DNA of 64,000 nucleotides from Zhengitettix transpicula (lineage: Eukaryota; Arthropoda; Insecta; Orthoptera; Tetrigidae). The stretch is taken from contig CM073590.1 in the NCBI GenBank assembly GCA_037074705.1, positions 137,473,600 to 137,537,599 of the forward strand. Reading direction: 5' to 3'. Shown piece after piece: positions 53,314-64,000 of this stretch (position 1 is its first letter; the number at the start of each line of letters is the position of its first letter). The position numbers and the translations under genes are program-made. Below the pieces are notes generated by a model that was given only the letters and a program-made list of their open reading frames with translations, was not told where the DNA came from and did no database searches.

Positions 53314-54455
53314 AATGGAGAATATTATTAAAAAATTGTAAATTTAGTTCAAGTTAAAATAAATGTTTTTTGCTTTTCGTAAATTTACTAACACCATTTT
53401 ATAATTCTTCATGCTTCTAATTTTTGCAAGTAGATGATTCATCCTCTTTATTTATTTTATTATTTTTTTAATTCAGAAAACTTTACAATCTAATGATTTT
53501 ACATTGTAAATTTTCCTGAATTGAATATAATTTCTGAAACAGTAACAAGCTCATTGAACGCCTTGGTTGTGTTCCCTTAAATGAAAGAACTAAGTTTTAG
53601 GATTTGAGTGTGACTGCAAATAACATACACTTGTAGGTTGCATTAATTTACAGAGGAAAATTAATTTATTAATTAGTTTCATTTGAAATAAAAATAAAAA
53701 TATTTACCAAATCGTTTATGAAAAAAATATTTATAGTAGAAACTCCGGTACAGCAAACAATTTGCATGCTAAGCCATCAACGAACTCAAGAAATCAGAAA
53801 ATTCAGCCAGAACCGAAATAATTAAGATGATTTGAGTGAAAAATGATTCCAAGTAAACTATCCAAATTATGCGTAACCAAAACAACATTCCAAAACGAAA
53901 CATTGTAGGCTATACAAAATGAGTGCGATTACTCCATCGCTAGATTTCGTTCTGTTATTACTGGCCACTGGAAGGAGCTAAATTATCCGCCCTTGTGAGT
54001 GATGAATTCAACTCGAAGCGTCTAACCTTCAACTGATTCTCCTCGAATCATTTCGTCCACCAAGAAAGGACGACGACCTCATTATAGAGAAAACAGGCGA
54101 TCAAGAAGACAACTTAAACTCTTATCAACAACGTTGGTTATGAAAAGGAACTGCAAAAAACTGTTGAAGTTGCCGTGTTTCAATCTCAATTTTTAAAGGA
54201 CTAATATGCACGTCTTAATATGTCGCCTTCGAAGCCATTGTTTTCCATGCCGATCTAGGCCACACTGCTGTCCTTTCTTCCTCACTCTACTACATTATTA
54301 TTGCAGATTTATTCTCCTTGGAGTTTTTATTTGTTTCGTTATAATGTACTGCTGTCTGGTTTACAGTTCTTAAAACCTCTTCTGCGTAAATATTATATAG
54401 GAAGCAAGTTAAACCTGATGTTGAATAAGAAAGATAGTCAATTCGGTCTTTTTCG
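53314..54455. other. intergenic, nothing recognised
   Basis: AT-rich DNA without a recognised exon or repeat. Confidence 0.35.
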
Positions 54456-54580
54456 CACCTGACGAAAGGCACAAGGATCCAAAAACGTTGTGTGGTATTT
54501 ATATTATCACTTATTTGTCTGAATTGGCTGCCTTTCTTATTCATCATTTTCATTCAGACGTAATTTTTTTCATTTTAAAC
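54456..54580. mobile_element. foldback MITE, right half only
   Basis: CACCTGACGAAAGGCACAAG, ACGTTGTGTGGTATTTATAT, TATCACTTATTTGTCTGAAT and TTTTCATTCAGACGTAATTT correspond in order to the right arm and outer end of copy 1. The left arm is missing. Confidence 0.7.
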
Positions 54581-55074
54581 CTGATGTATTCTAGGAAAAT
54601 AATTATTTCTCTGTATTGGAAGAGAAAAACTTTCAGCAACAAATCTTATTAAACATGTAGATATAATTTTTGACTGTGTAATGCCAATTAACTAGGACAT
54701 TAATTGTTTGGACATAAAATTTAAATTGTTTGAGAAATCCATTATAGCGGCAGGAGCTTCGAAAACAACAATAGAGCCGAGCTTTGTTACTTTGGCGGAA
54801 AGTCAAAAATGCCACACGCGCGCTAAAACTCGAGACTACGATAGTTCAGTAGGCTGCAGAACATTACGAGGCGAAGAACGATTTTGTTATAAGTTGCATT
54901 CTGTGAAATAAAGATCCAAATATTCATCGATAAACATTTTGAGTGCAGAAATCTAATTTCTATTCTCAAATTAGACCATTGTTTCAATTTTGGAAGACCA
55001 AGTAATTGCATCCAGCGTCTAATTATCGTCGGAACGAGTGAATAACATATACTTAACAAACAGAGAACCAACAT

Positions 55075-55769
55075 GTGGTGAGCTTACGGTTAAATTAACT
55101 ATTTGTTGGGCGCCACCTGCAAGAATTGTTCTTGCAGGAAAGGGAAATGCAATATTTAGTTATTAAAAAAAACAATAATTCATTTTCTCAGAATTTATAC
55201 AAAACGAAAAGCTCTCCAGCCTGCCAGGGATGCATGTAACCCCCTCCCTTTCTCAAGATTAACCGTGGTTTTTCTCGTGGCAAACCGACGCGATACCCGG
55301 AAGCATGGAACGCGACTTACCAGGTCTGCAGCTCGGACAGGGTCGACTCCCGTTGGCGGCTATCTGTCTCATCAGCATTCGCAGAAGACCGGAGACCCAC
55401 GTGCAGAACCAAAATCTTTCAGGATCAACACTCCCTGACCACTCTCACCGACGGTCCAAATTCATCTCTTCGACCACTCTCTTGTTCGCAGACTTCTTTC
55501 TCTGCCTCCTCAAAACCCTCTCTCCTGATTGGTCCTTGTGCACACGTGACCCTCTTCCATCTATTTTAGGGCCATAGCCTTCCGGTCATCTACCCCTTCC
55601 TTGGCCGACCCTGACCTTGCTTGCGGGACTTGCGGATTTTCCAACCCACCCCGCCATTGTCTTGTGTCTGCTGCTCGACCCCGGCAAGCCACATTCCCAT
55701 GCTTCCAGGCAGTAATTAACAGTTATAAAAAAATATTTTGTACAAATCGCTAACGAAAAGCGCACCATA
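55075..55769 (-). repeat. 3' LTR of the gag-only element
   Basis: Near-identical to 58830-59524. It contains a TGGCGCCCAACA motif about 40 bases before its end in the element's orientation. Its short ORFs are mirrored in the other LTR and are not genes. Confidence 0.92.
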
Positions 55770-57329
55770 TAATATTCCCCCTTTGAAATTGGATGAATGG
55801 AGGATCCATTCGAACGATTTCAAAATAATTCGCTTGAAGTTCGCGCATGCTCCCTCGCATCTGGCAAAATACAATCTTGTGATACAATTTAATTTTTTTT
55901 CTATGTGGTACTTAATTAGCAGATATATTTATAGTTCAATTTCTCACAATTCTAAATGGTTTCTAAGACGGTATGTAATCGTAAACAGTACAGCATTACA
56001 TTCACAAACAAATTATTTAGATATTATATTCAGATTTGAAACAAAATTACAACTAACTCAACAACGAAATGATGAATCATATACAAATCTAAGAGTAACT
56101 TACAGCTAACTTAATAACGAAAGGTAGGAATATATACATCTGTAACACTAACTTATAACTAACTAAAACCGAAGAGAATAATTAAATAAAATCTACAACT
56201 ATCTTACAACTAACCATAGCAAAATGATATGCATTTACTTATCGATATCTTTTCTCCTAATCTGATATTAGATCTTTTATATTATTTTACATCTACACAT
56301 ACTACTGTTCGTATCCTACACATACTACTTTTAATTATATGCTCACCGGTCCGTAAGGCCTACCCTTTAATTTTAACAATTGAGCGCATCCTAAATATAA
56401 GTATTTAATTTAAATTAACCTCCATAATCGTCCTTTATTTACTATGAATGTCATTTTCAATATTTAATCCACCCCTTTTTTTAAAAATTAAACTTAAAAT
56501 CACTCCTGTGAGCGTCTTTTGATAGCACGACACATCACCTTTTTTTTTAGCGTCTGTTGTAATTATAACCTTGTCACTTCTCGTCCCCCTTTTATTGTGT
56601 CTGTGGTCATCGGACACTTGCATTATATGTACAAACACCTCACATTAGCTTCTGCTGTACCACTTCGCGCCGTTGCAACCGCATCGCGTAGTCGTGGTTG
56701 TCCGCCCGTTCCACTTGTGCGCATCTGGTCGTTGGTCCGCCTCGTCTTCCTTTTACATAAGGTGCGAAAATAAGAAGAAAGAAGAACATAGATGAAAGAC
56801 ACCCTCAGTCCTCGAAACCTAATAACCATTGTTGGGGTCGAAAAATCAAGGGTTGGCCAAGAAAGCCTTAGTGACAGTTTTACAGGTGGTTTTGACCAAG
56901 CAAGGCCGAATTGAAGAAAAGTAGAACGTGGTAACAGATACCACGTACAGCTCGGGTTCCTGGGTCCGCAAAGCCCAACATGCATTAGTCACATGCCCTG
57001 GGATTATCCTGCCGGCCGCTGACGATGCTTTGATGGTTGGATCCTTCTGGCGAGCCTAGCCTGTAACAATGTCTGGAGGCAAAGGATTATCCGCCGACAG
57101 TGCCTCTTCCGGGTTCCTGTCCGAGGCTCCAGCTACTGGTACACTCATTATTCAATCAAACAAGCACACAATCCTTGACCTGGCCCTATCCCTGAGTATA
57201 CTTAATCTACTACAAAACTACAATTAATTACAATATTTTCCGCCACCCTTCTGTACCTGCTACACTTATCTTTTACTACCACTTACTTGACCTACATCTG
57301 GCGTCTATATATATTACGTTTACATGCTC

Positions 57330-58358
57330 TTAATCCAGCCTATTAAGCATGTCATTTCTCCGATGAAGAAACATCAAGAATGAACTTCCGCCGGGATCAA
57401 ACGTGAACCTACCCTCCATTTTCTGAATAAATGAAGTTAATTTAAAACGGTCCGGCGTTCGTCTTCGGGAAAAATATGACTTTAGCCCGTTTAAGAATTC
57501 ACGACCGTTCTGACGTCTTCGCCCCCGAAATAATTTCAGCGTAATTTCTAATCGCTGGTTTACGCCTTCCCGGCGAACTACCAATTCACTGGCTTCCGAA
57601 ATCCTAATATACAAACTGACGGCCTTGGAACTCAACTGTTTCCATAAGTCTATTTCAATATCAACAATATTCACCGCAATTGTGCATTCGTTCATCTCTT
57701 CCCTAACTGCCTCTGCGTCACTGACTAGCTGATTCTTCGCACGTTCAGTTTCTTCTCGCCGAATTTCCACATCTGCCCCGACAACAACTTCGTCTAATCT
57801 GTCTGCCAGACTTTGATGTTCTTTATTAACCAAATCGGTTACTTCCCGTTTCTGTGCTGCCACGTGCTCTCGTATTGCGCCTAATTCAGTATCTACCCTT
57901 TTATCAACAGATTCTGCTCTGTCCTGCAATTCTTGGCCTATACTTGTGAGTTTATCATTTGTGGCACCAATTTGGTTCTGAATCTGATCCCATTGAACTT
58001 TGCTACACTCCGTGATTATTTTGACATGCTCCTGAATCTCACTGCGGATCTCCCTAAACTTATTCTCAGTTGCTTCTTGACAGCCTTTAATCTGGGCCTG
58101 CAATATATTAAACCCCTTGTTATTTTCGTCATTATTTCTTTGAATCTGTTCCTGTAAATTAGCCTGACTATTTTGAATGGCTTGCATCAACTGTGCCATC
58201 ATAGATTCGAATAAAAACTGGTTTTCTTTTGTACCATTGGTTCCAGGAAAACCACTGCTTGCCTGGCTCCCTAAATTCTCGGAACTACCCTCCGTCTGCT
58301 CATCCGTGCTTAATTCCCTTTGTACCGTATCCATTCCGCTCCTAAGCTTCATGAACAA
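57330..58358 (-). CDS. Gag-like coiled-coil protein of the LTR element
   Basis: 342 codons, intact. After a low-complexity N-terminus (SSENLGSQASSGFPGTNG), residues about 45-215 are rich in Q, E, K and A with heptad spacing, predicting a long coiled coil. The C-terminal part, with REFLNGLKSYFSRRRTPDRF and LTSFIQKMEGRF, resembles the start of a Ty3/Gypsy capsid, which then stops early. No zinc knuckle is present. It may help package its own or a relative's RNA while enzymes come in trans. The alternative is that it is a truncated, non-functional Gag still open because the copy is young. Confidence 0.75.
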   Translation of the reverse strand: MFMKLRSGMDTVQRELSTDEQTEGSSENLGSQASSGFPGTNGTKENQFLFESMMAQLMQAIQNSQANLQEQIQRNNDENNKGFNILQAQIKGCQEATENKFREIRSEIQEHVKIITECSKVQWDQIQNQIGATNDKLTSIGQELQDRAESVDKRVDTELGAIREHVAAQKREVTDLVNKEHQSLADRLDEVVVGADVEIRREETERAKNQLVSDAEAVREEMNECTIAVNIVDIEIDLWKQLSSKAVSLYIRISEASELVVRREGVNQRLEITLKLFRGRRRQNGREFLNGLKSYFSRRRTPDRFKLTSFIQKMEGRFTFDPGGSSFLMFLHRRNDMLNRLD

Positions 58359-58829
58359 CCAGACGAAATAATCAGAAGAACTCCGTTTCTATTTTACACA
58401 AGCAATTTCTCTAACACACTAAAATAAACGATAAAGAAAACAGCTCAAAATTCACACAACTTAACATTAAACATATAGACCTCAGGCTCCAATCCACATT
58501 AGATAACAAAAGAAATCCCAAAATTTATCGAATTAACGCTTATCCTATGAAAAAAAAACTCCTGCTCTACTCAACGCTAGAAATTAAAATATATGGTCCG
58601 CGTCTAAACACCTGCATCTCCAGCCTGGAACGTATTGCCCGAAAACTAAATTTCCGCAAAATACATATTACAAAATTATTCCCCCAAAATACACGTTAAA
58701 ATAATCAAGTCCTGAATTTCTGCTTGAATGGCTGACTAGCAAGTGTATATAATCCGCTAATCCTGTCCCCGTAGTATCGCTCCAGTTTGCCACTTCTTCG
58801 TGCCCCAAACGTTGGACGACATTTTATAA

Positions 58830-59524
58830 GTGGTGAGCTTACGGTTAAATTAACTATTTGTTGGGCGCCACCTGCAAGAATTGTTCTTGCAGGAAAGGGA
58901 AATGCAATATTTAGTTATTAAACAAAACAATAATTCATTTTCTCAGAATTTATACAAAACGAAAAGCTCTCCAGCCTGCCAGGGATGCATGTAACCCCCT
59001 CCCTTTCTCAAGATTAACCGTGGTTTTTCTCGTGGCAAACCGACGCGATACCCGGAAGCATGGAACGCGACTTACCAGGTCTGCAGCTCGGACAGGGTCG
59101 ACTCCCGTTGGCGGCTATCTGTCTCATCAGCATTCGCAGAAGACCGGAGACCCACGTGCAGAACCAAAATCTTTCAGGATCAACACTCCCTGACCACTCT
59201 CACCGACGGTCCAAATTCATCTCTTCGACCACTCTCTTGTTCGCAGACTTCTTTCTCTGCCTCCTCAAAACCCTCTCTCCTGGTTGGTCCTTGTGCACAC
59301 GTGACCCTCTTCCATCTATTTTAGGGCCATAGCTTTCCGGTCATCTACACCTTCCTTGGCCGACCCTGACCTTGCTTGCGGGACTTGCGGATTTTCCAAC
59401 CCACCCCGCCATTGTCTTGTGTCTGCTGCTCGACCCCGGCAAGCCACATTCCCATGCTTCCAGGCAGTAATTAACAGTTATAAAAAAATATTTTGTACAA
59501 ATCGCTAACGAAAAGCGCACCATA
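58830..59524 (-). repeat. 5' LTR of the gag-only element
   Basis: The partner of 55075-55769. In element orientation it begins TATGGTGCGCTTTTCG and ends GCTCACCAC. Confidence 0.92.
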
Positions 59525-59529
59525 AACAT

Positions 59530-60060
59530 TTGGCAAACTAAAAAGTATTAATTAGAGTCAGTGAAAACCAAGGCCTGATGAGTAAAAATTAAAGTGTAAA
59601 AGTGTCCGAACGAGGTAAAATTGATTGTTCTGGTACCAGACCGATGGTCCGTAAGTAACCTAATTTTGAATGATTTATGTAAACGTAATTAAATGATAGA
59701 AGTCACATTTCGTTCTATTTTAATTGTTAATCAGAGTTAATTTCTTTACTTTTTAATTTCGTTCTATTTTAATTGTCAAGTTAATTTCTTTTCTTTTTAG
59801 TTTATTTCTATCGACGTATTGTTTTGGTAAATGTGATTTATTTGTTAATGAGATTTTTAAATCAAATTGTTGTGTCCATTATCAGTGACGACCCTGAGAA
59901 ATTAATATTATAATTGTAATTGTTTTTGAGTTATTGCAACAAAATAAAATAAATCTTTTGTTTGTTAATTTCGATCTTTTCATTTAATAAAAGCCTCCCA
60001 CTTAATTATTACATTTTGACGCTTAACGTGAGGTAAATTCATTTAATTAAAAAATAAATT
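59530..60060 (+). repeat. LTR-like fragment with primer-binding-like end
   Basis: Ends CACTTAATTATTACA followed by TTTTGACGCTTAACGTGAGG, which resembles an LTR end plus primer-binding site. A sentence-like duplication of TTTCGTTCTATTTTAATTGT lies inside (59708 and 59759). The layout matches the better preserved sequence ending at 61553. Confidence 0.4.
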
Positions 60061-60349
60061 AAACGACCAATTTTTTTAATTATTACAACTGATTATGTGA
60101 TATACATGTTTCTTATTTGTAACGGGCAATGACTTGGTAATCTGCGACGTCATCTGGTGTTTACTGAAAAGAACGTCGTCTAGTGGGGTAACTATTGCTT
60201 ACGGTTCTAAAAAAACTGGAGATCTCTGTTACAAAGTATTAGCTTTTGTAAAAATACAAAAATATAAAAGGAGACATTTAGGATTAGTGACGTAATCCAG
60301 AGATATTCCTATTTTTTATGTTTCAAGTAGATCAGGGATATCCCCAAAT

Positions 60350-61600
60350 GTATTGTAATGCCTGTTAAGTAAGGCATTGTTTCTGATTGATAGTCTGGAC
60401 TGTTGGAGGGTCATTTTGTAACGTGTTTATTTAGGTTTAAGTCTTTCTTCGTCTTGGGGGTGCAGTTTGGGTGGTCTTGGCCATTCGAAACCGTGCACGT
60501 GCGTGTGGGGGTGGAAGAAGACAAGTAATTGCGGGTCCTGACTCGATTGACGTGACGGAGTAGTTAGCCATTTGTTGACTACGGAACTGCAGCTGCATAA
60601 TATAAATCTTGGGTTAATGGAAGAATCTGTCAACTGTCATTTGCGACCAAGTTTTCGAACAATGGAAAAAGTAAGAGACAGGGAGTATATAAAGGAGGAG
60701 ATAAGCTTTTGAGGGGTCAGTTGTGCTGCGATCACCGAGGCTGGAGGATGTTGTTAAGAGAAACATTGTTTAAGGCAGTAGTTGTGCTGCGATCACCGAG
60801 GCTGGAGGATGTGATTAAGAGAGACATTGTTTAAGCGGGAGAGTTGTGCTGCGATCACCGAGGCTGGAGGATGTGATTAAGAGAGACATTGTTTAAGCGG
60901 AGTAGTTGTTCTGCGATCACCGAAACTGGTGGATGTGAGTAAGAGAGACATTGTTTAAGAAGAGTCGTCGTCGAAAGATTGCAGTTTAAAGTCGCAGCCA
61001 AAGCATAGGAGAGAGGACTTGTTAAATTTACAGTAAATCAGTCGTCGTCGAAGCAGAGCAGAGTAAAGTCGTCGAGATACTACAAACTTTCTTTTTCAAA
61101 CCAACAGTATTTAGTAAAATCTGTGAATTTAATAGAAGCTGTGAAAACCCCACCACGGTGTTCGAAAGGTGAATGTATCCTGGGCAGCCGTAAGTAGCAA
61201 GAGAAAAGTAAAATGATTTTTGTAAACCGACTTAAAAGATAATGTCAGATATCGTTCTTTAGTGTTGATAAAATAAACTGTTTAAATTTAAAATCCATCT
61301 TATAGTATAAGTTCGTCGATAATTAATTTCGTCTATGTCTAGACGAATAAATATTTCTTTTTAAATTAAATCTAAATTTTGTGTTCTTTCATTATGATTA
61401 AATGTTCTGCCGTTATCAAACCCAGTTAAGACCTCTGAGAGAATGAGATATGTTTTTAAAATTGTATAATTGTTTCAAGTATTGCTAAATAAAATTTTGT
61501 TTGTTTTAAAGTTTATAATTGTTCATTTAATTAATTACATTTAATTATTACATTTTGGCTACCACAACGTGGGGCAAATTAAATTAATAAGTAATTATTT
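60350..61600 (+). repeat. long LTR with TATA box and tandem-repeat leader
   Basis: Contains a TATA-like box (GGGAGTATATAAAGGAGG near 60679), four tandem 61-62-bp units (60720-60966), and ends ATTTAATTATTACA followed by TTTGGCTACCACAACGTGGG, a primer-binding-like sequence. The sequence beyond 61600 has no coding body. Probably a solo or orphan 5' LTR. The left boundary is uncertain. Confidence 0.55.
60720..60966 (+). repeat. four 61-62-bp tandem repeats
   Basis: Units start at 60720, 60781, 60843 and 60905. Each contains GTTGTGCTGCGATCACCGAG, CTGGAGGATGTGATTAAGAG and ACATTGTTTAAG. The fourth unit has more changes. They lie just downstream of a TATA-like box. Confidence 0.95.
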
Positions 61601-61857
61601 GATTATTACAGTATATTAGGTTACTTGTTCTTTAATTCAATTTCTTAAGCAAGGAGTAAAACTGTAATGTATGTAGTCTCCTGTGTGACGGAATTGAGTG
61701 CGCCTTCGTCTTAGCCTACTACGCCAATGACCATTTATAAATCGCAGCATTAACGGATTCTAAATTTAAGCATTCAATACGAAGTAATCTCTTATCCACG
61801 AGATATCACGAACTGATTAATACACACTTATTCTTCAAGGAAGCGTCAATCAAGAAA

Positions 61858-62350
61858 GCCTGTGAGAGCTTTCTCTCGCAACCTTCCTGGGGAGCTGGGG
61901 GAGCTACCCTTGGGGATGCCTTCTCCTCTCTCCGGGATTTTTTGAACTAAGGTTCCTCGGTCAGTTTTGAGAGGTGTATGTTCCGGGGACACAGACCCTC
62001 GGCATACGGTAAGAGCTGTTCGATATTCCTATTGGAATAAGTGCACAGCTGCCTCATAAACCGATCGAGGAAACGGAAATGCTGCGACCACGCAGTAAAC
62101 GCCTCTCCCGCCATCGGAAGGGCGTGGGACAAGTACCAGGAGTTCGACCTGCCCGATTCAGGTTTTCTAGGGTTCGTCCTGCATCACTTTTAGGCGAATA
62201 CCTGGTCGATTTATTACTCTATAGCCCCGGGGCCTTAGTTAACCCTTGCTTGCCTTGCTCTCCGTTTCGAATCCCCGTTTAAAAATTATCTTCCTTAACT
62301 CTTATAGGAGAATGGCATCAACGTGGATAACCCTTATATTGCCCGTATCC
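61858..62350 (+). mobile_element. GC-rich retroposon, copy F
   Basis: Carries GCCTGTGAGAGCTTTCTCTC, GAGGTGTATGTTCCGGGGAC, CATCGGAAGGGCGTGGGACA and a changed tail (CTCTTATAGGAGAATGGCAT). Diverged, with no clear poly(A). Confidence 0.8.
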
Positions 62351-62389
62351 AAGAAAGTAGCAGTATAATTAATATTTACGGTTATTTAC

Positions 62390-62775
62390 GGTGTGAGCTG
62401 ATGGAACCTTACAGAAAGGTTGGTGCATTCTATGAATGCCTTCTCTCTTTGATTTTGAATTAATCCGAGACACTTCGGTCAGCTTTAAGAGGTGACTGAT
62501 CTTGGTTCGAAGACATGCGGCTTACGGAAACAATTTTCCTCAGTTCGAACTGGTATCGGCATGGAGATAGGATGGGATAGCAAACTCAATTCCTCAAATC
62601 GAAAGTACCCAGAACCCGATCCAGTTGCATATTTTCAGACTTTTTCCCGAATACCTTTAAGCTGAATCCGAACCCTACGTATACCTTCCACATGCCCTAT
62701 ATTTATCCCTTCCTATGCTATTAAAGGAGTGAGATTACCACGTGGATGACCTTTAGGTAGCCTATTACTAAATAT
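62390..62775 (+). mobile_element. GC-rich retroposon, copy G (decayed)
   Basis: Remnants of the family in order: AATCCGAGACACTTCGGTCA, TTCGAAGACATGCGGCTTAC and the tail CTATGCTATTAAAGGAGTGA with GGTAGCCTATTACTAAA. It lies head to tail with copy F. Confidence 0.65.
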
Positions 62776-63061
62776 ATAAGTATTAACTAGTTTATTCTTT
62801 GATATATAGACTAAGTAATAAGTATATTGGATATTATTAAGTTTCTATTGTATTATTTTTACATGAATATTAAAACATTTTCCCTATTACGTCTTCAAAT
62901 TTGTTTTTGGCTACTTCAAATGTTAGTTTGACAGTTTTTAAATTATTTTCGAGAATTTTATGTTCATATGCCAATGTGGTTGTTGATGATGTTATCTGTA
63001 TCCGTAACCGCAGCACAGGAAGGGAGTAAGGAAGAGATCAGGAAGCTTAGTTGAATTCAAA

Positions 63062-63711
63062 ATGGACTTCGTCGTCGTTCTCCTCGTGTCTCTGATGATA
63101 ATGAACACAGCAACTCCAGCTAATGGCAATCTAACAACGGTAAGTCCAATCATAAAGAGTTCAGATCTGCGTAATCCAGTCACAATTCCCTTCAAAATGA
63201 ATCACGTCACAGTCACAATTCTTTCGCCATTTCGTTGTGAGAATTTACGGACCGTTCCGAAATATTTTAACTTGTTGAATTGTTTGTATCCCTGGTAACC
63301 TACACATTTTATCCACTAATTTCCTTCGGCATTCTATGCCTAGTTTGCAAACTTATATTATTTTTTGCATATCTTTGAATTAAATTTAAATATATCGGAA
63401 GCCTTAAATCTAGTATCACTTTGTGGTGCAAAGGGCTAGATTTTAGTCAAAATTTCACTTAAAACGTTAACATTTGGTGACTAGTAGTTTTAGAAACATA
63501 TTCATTTCCATTGTTGTAGCCGTCGTCGAACAAGTTCATGTCTTCTTCAAAGAGACATCTGTGGAAAAGTACAACAACATATAAGCCACTGCCGTGTAAA
63601 CAGATTAACGTTTCCGTGACCGTTCTTCCCAATTTACCGTCATATCAAAAAAATTCATGTTTTAAAACAAATTCAGCTCTTATTTCCGTGAGTTCAATTC
63701 ATTTGAAATAG
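63062..63711 (+). CDS. possible small secreted protein, two exons
   Basis: Exon 63062-63139 encodes 26 residues with a typical signal peptide (MDFVVVLLVSLMIMNTATPANG, cleavage probably near residue 22) and ends at a consensus donor (ACAACG|GTAAGT). A good acceptor (TTCCATTGTTGTAG at 63519) opens an in-phase exon 63520-63711 of 63 codons with a stop, giving 89 residues with two cysteines in the mature part. The family is not recognised. The second exon is a prediction only; the true one could lie right of the window. Another reading is a 78-codon single-exon ORF that runs through the donor. Confidence 0.4.
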
Positions 63712-63944
63712 ATGGAACTGAGCTAGTGAGTGTTCACAGACGGAAAACCTCGAGCTAAATCAAGAAAAATAAACTCAATTATTACTCTTATTAATAATGG
63801 GGTGAAGTAGTCGATAATGTTACATCTAAATGCCAAAAATGTATTTCTAGTTACTTTGCACTTCTAAGGCAGAACTTACAATTATTTTAACATGAATATT
63901 ATTTTGAAGAATATATGCCTGTTTTGAATAATTAATAATAAGAA

Positions 63945-64000
63945 AAATAGCCAAAAACAGACAAAATAAGTAATGATATAAATACCAAGTTTATGGAAAT
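63945..64000. mobile_element. foldback MITE, left arm cut by the window end
   Basis: AATAGCCAAAAACAGACAAAATAAG and the following ATATAAATACC...TTTATGGAAAT match the left arm of copies 1 and 2. Confidence 0.6.

Larger units (their letters stand above)
55075..59524 (-). mobile_element. complete pol-less LTR retrotransposon with intact gag
   Basis: Two 695-bp LTRs, 59524-58830 (5') and 55769-55075 (3'), are flanked by AACAT on both sides (55070-55074 and 59525-59529). Only a few differences between LTRs were noticed, so the insertion is recent. A primer-binding-like sequence (TGTCGTCCAACGTTTGGGGC) follows the 5' LTR, and a polypurine tract (AAAGGGGGAATATTATA) precedes the 3' LTR. The 3.06-kb interior holds one long ORF (57330-58358). 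About 1.5 kb of non-coding sequence stands where pol would be. The element is non-autonomous and resembles LARD-type or gag-only derivatives. Confidence 0.92.

Noticed and set aside
55305..55577. 90-codon ORF present twice (also 59060-59332)
   Set aside because: Both copies lie in the LTRs antisense to the element, so duplication of the LTR explains the repeat.
56623..56985. 120-codon minus-strand ORF in the gag-only LTR element
   Set aside because: Lies where pol should be but shows no enzyme motif. Composition and lack of conserved residues suggest non-coding sequence.

Overview
The window is eukaryotic nuclear DNA, strongly AT-rich and dense in decayed transposons. It has GT-AG introns, (TA)n microsatellites and animal-type genes. 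The recognised genes, long repeat-filled introns and retroelement types point to an arthropod, most likely an insect with a medium or large genome. The species cannot be named from the sequence.

Two genes can be rebuilt completely on the minus strand, and both belong to the DNA-damage response. A p53-family transcription factor has seven coding exons between 16745 and 12177 (325 aa), with a complete zinc-binding DNA-binding domain and an NRF-1-like palindrome upstream. Ku70 (XRCC6, non-homologous end joining) has twelve coding exons between 39126 and 21379 (597 aa), with vWA-like, beta-barrel, C-terminal arm and SAP parts. Every intron of both genes is GT-AG and all exon phases agree. Other gene pieces are an ADAM10/17-like propeptide exon at 9502-10187 (minus), a possible signal-peptide first exon at 20691-20919 (minus), and a possible small two-exon secreted protein at 63062-63711 (plus).

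The rest is mostly mobile DNA. From left to right: a foldback MITE family (about seven copies or halves); an LTR element at 1123-3960 with a GC-rich retroposon nested in it; a 3.4-kb palindromic element at 5872-9320; a TE with ~270-bp internal repeats that lies in introns of both p53 and Ku70 and again at 47.2-48.1 kb; a head-to-tail cluster of the GC-rich retroposon at 18.4-19.8 kb; non-LTR reverse transcriptase and endonuclease fragments (17.8, 22.1, 32.6, 40.4 and 41.4 kb); a decayed Gypsy-type gag-protease-RNase H element (43.0-45.4 kb); PIF/Harbinger (45.4-46.5 kb) and hAT (48.1-48.85 kb) remnants; a complete but pol-less LTR element at 55075-59524 with near-identical LTRs; LTR-like pieces with a 61-bp tandem repeat (59.5-61.6 kb); and more GC-rich retroposon copies (61.9-62.8 kb).

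The best candidates for new biology are the palindromic element with an unassigned cysteine-motif ORF, the internally tandem-repeated element shared by the p53 and Ku70 introns, the gag-only LTR element, and the p53/Ku70 neighbourhood. No prokaryotic system, CRISPR array or rRNA was seen.
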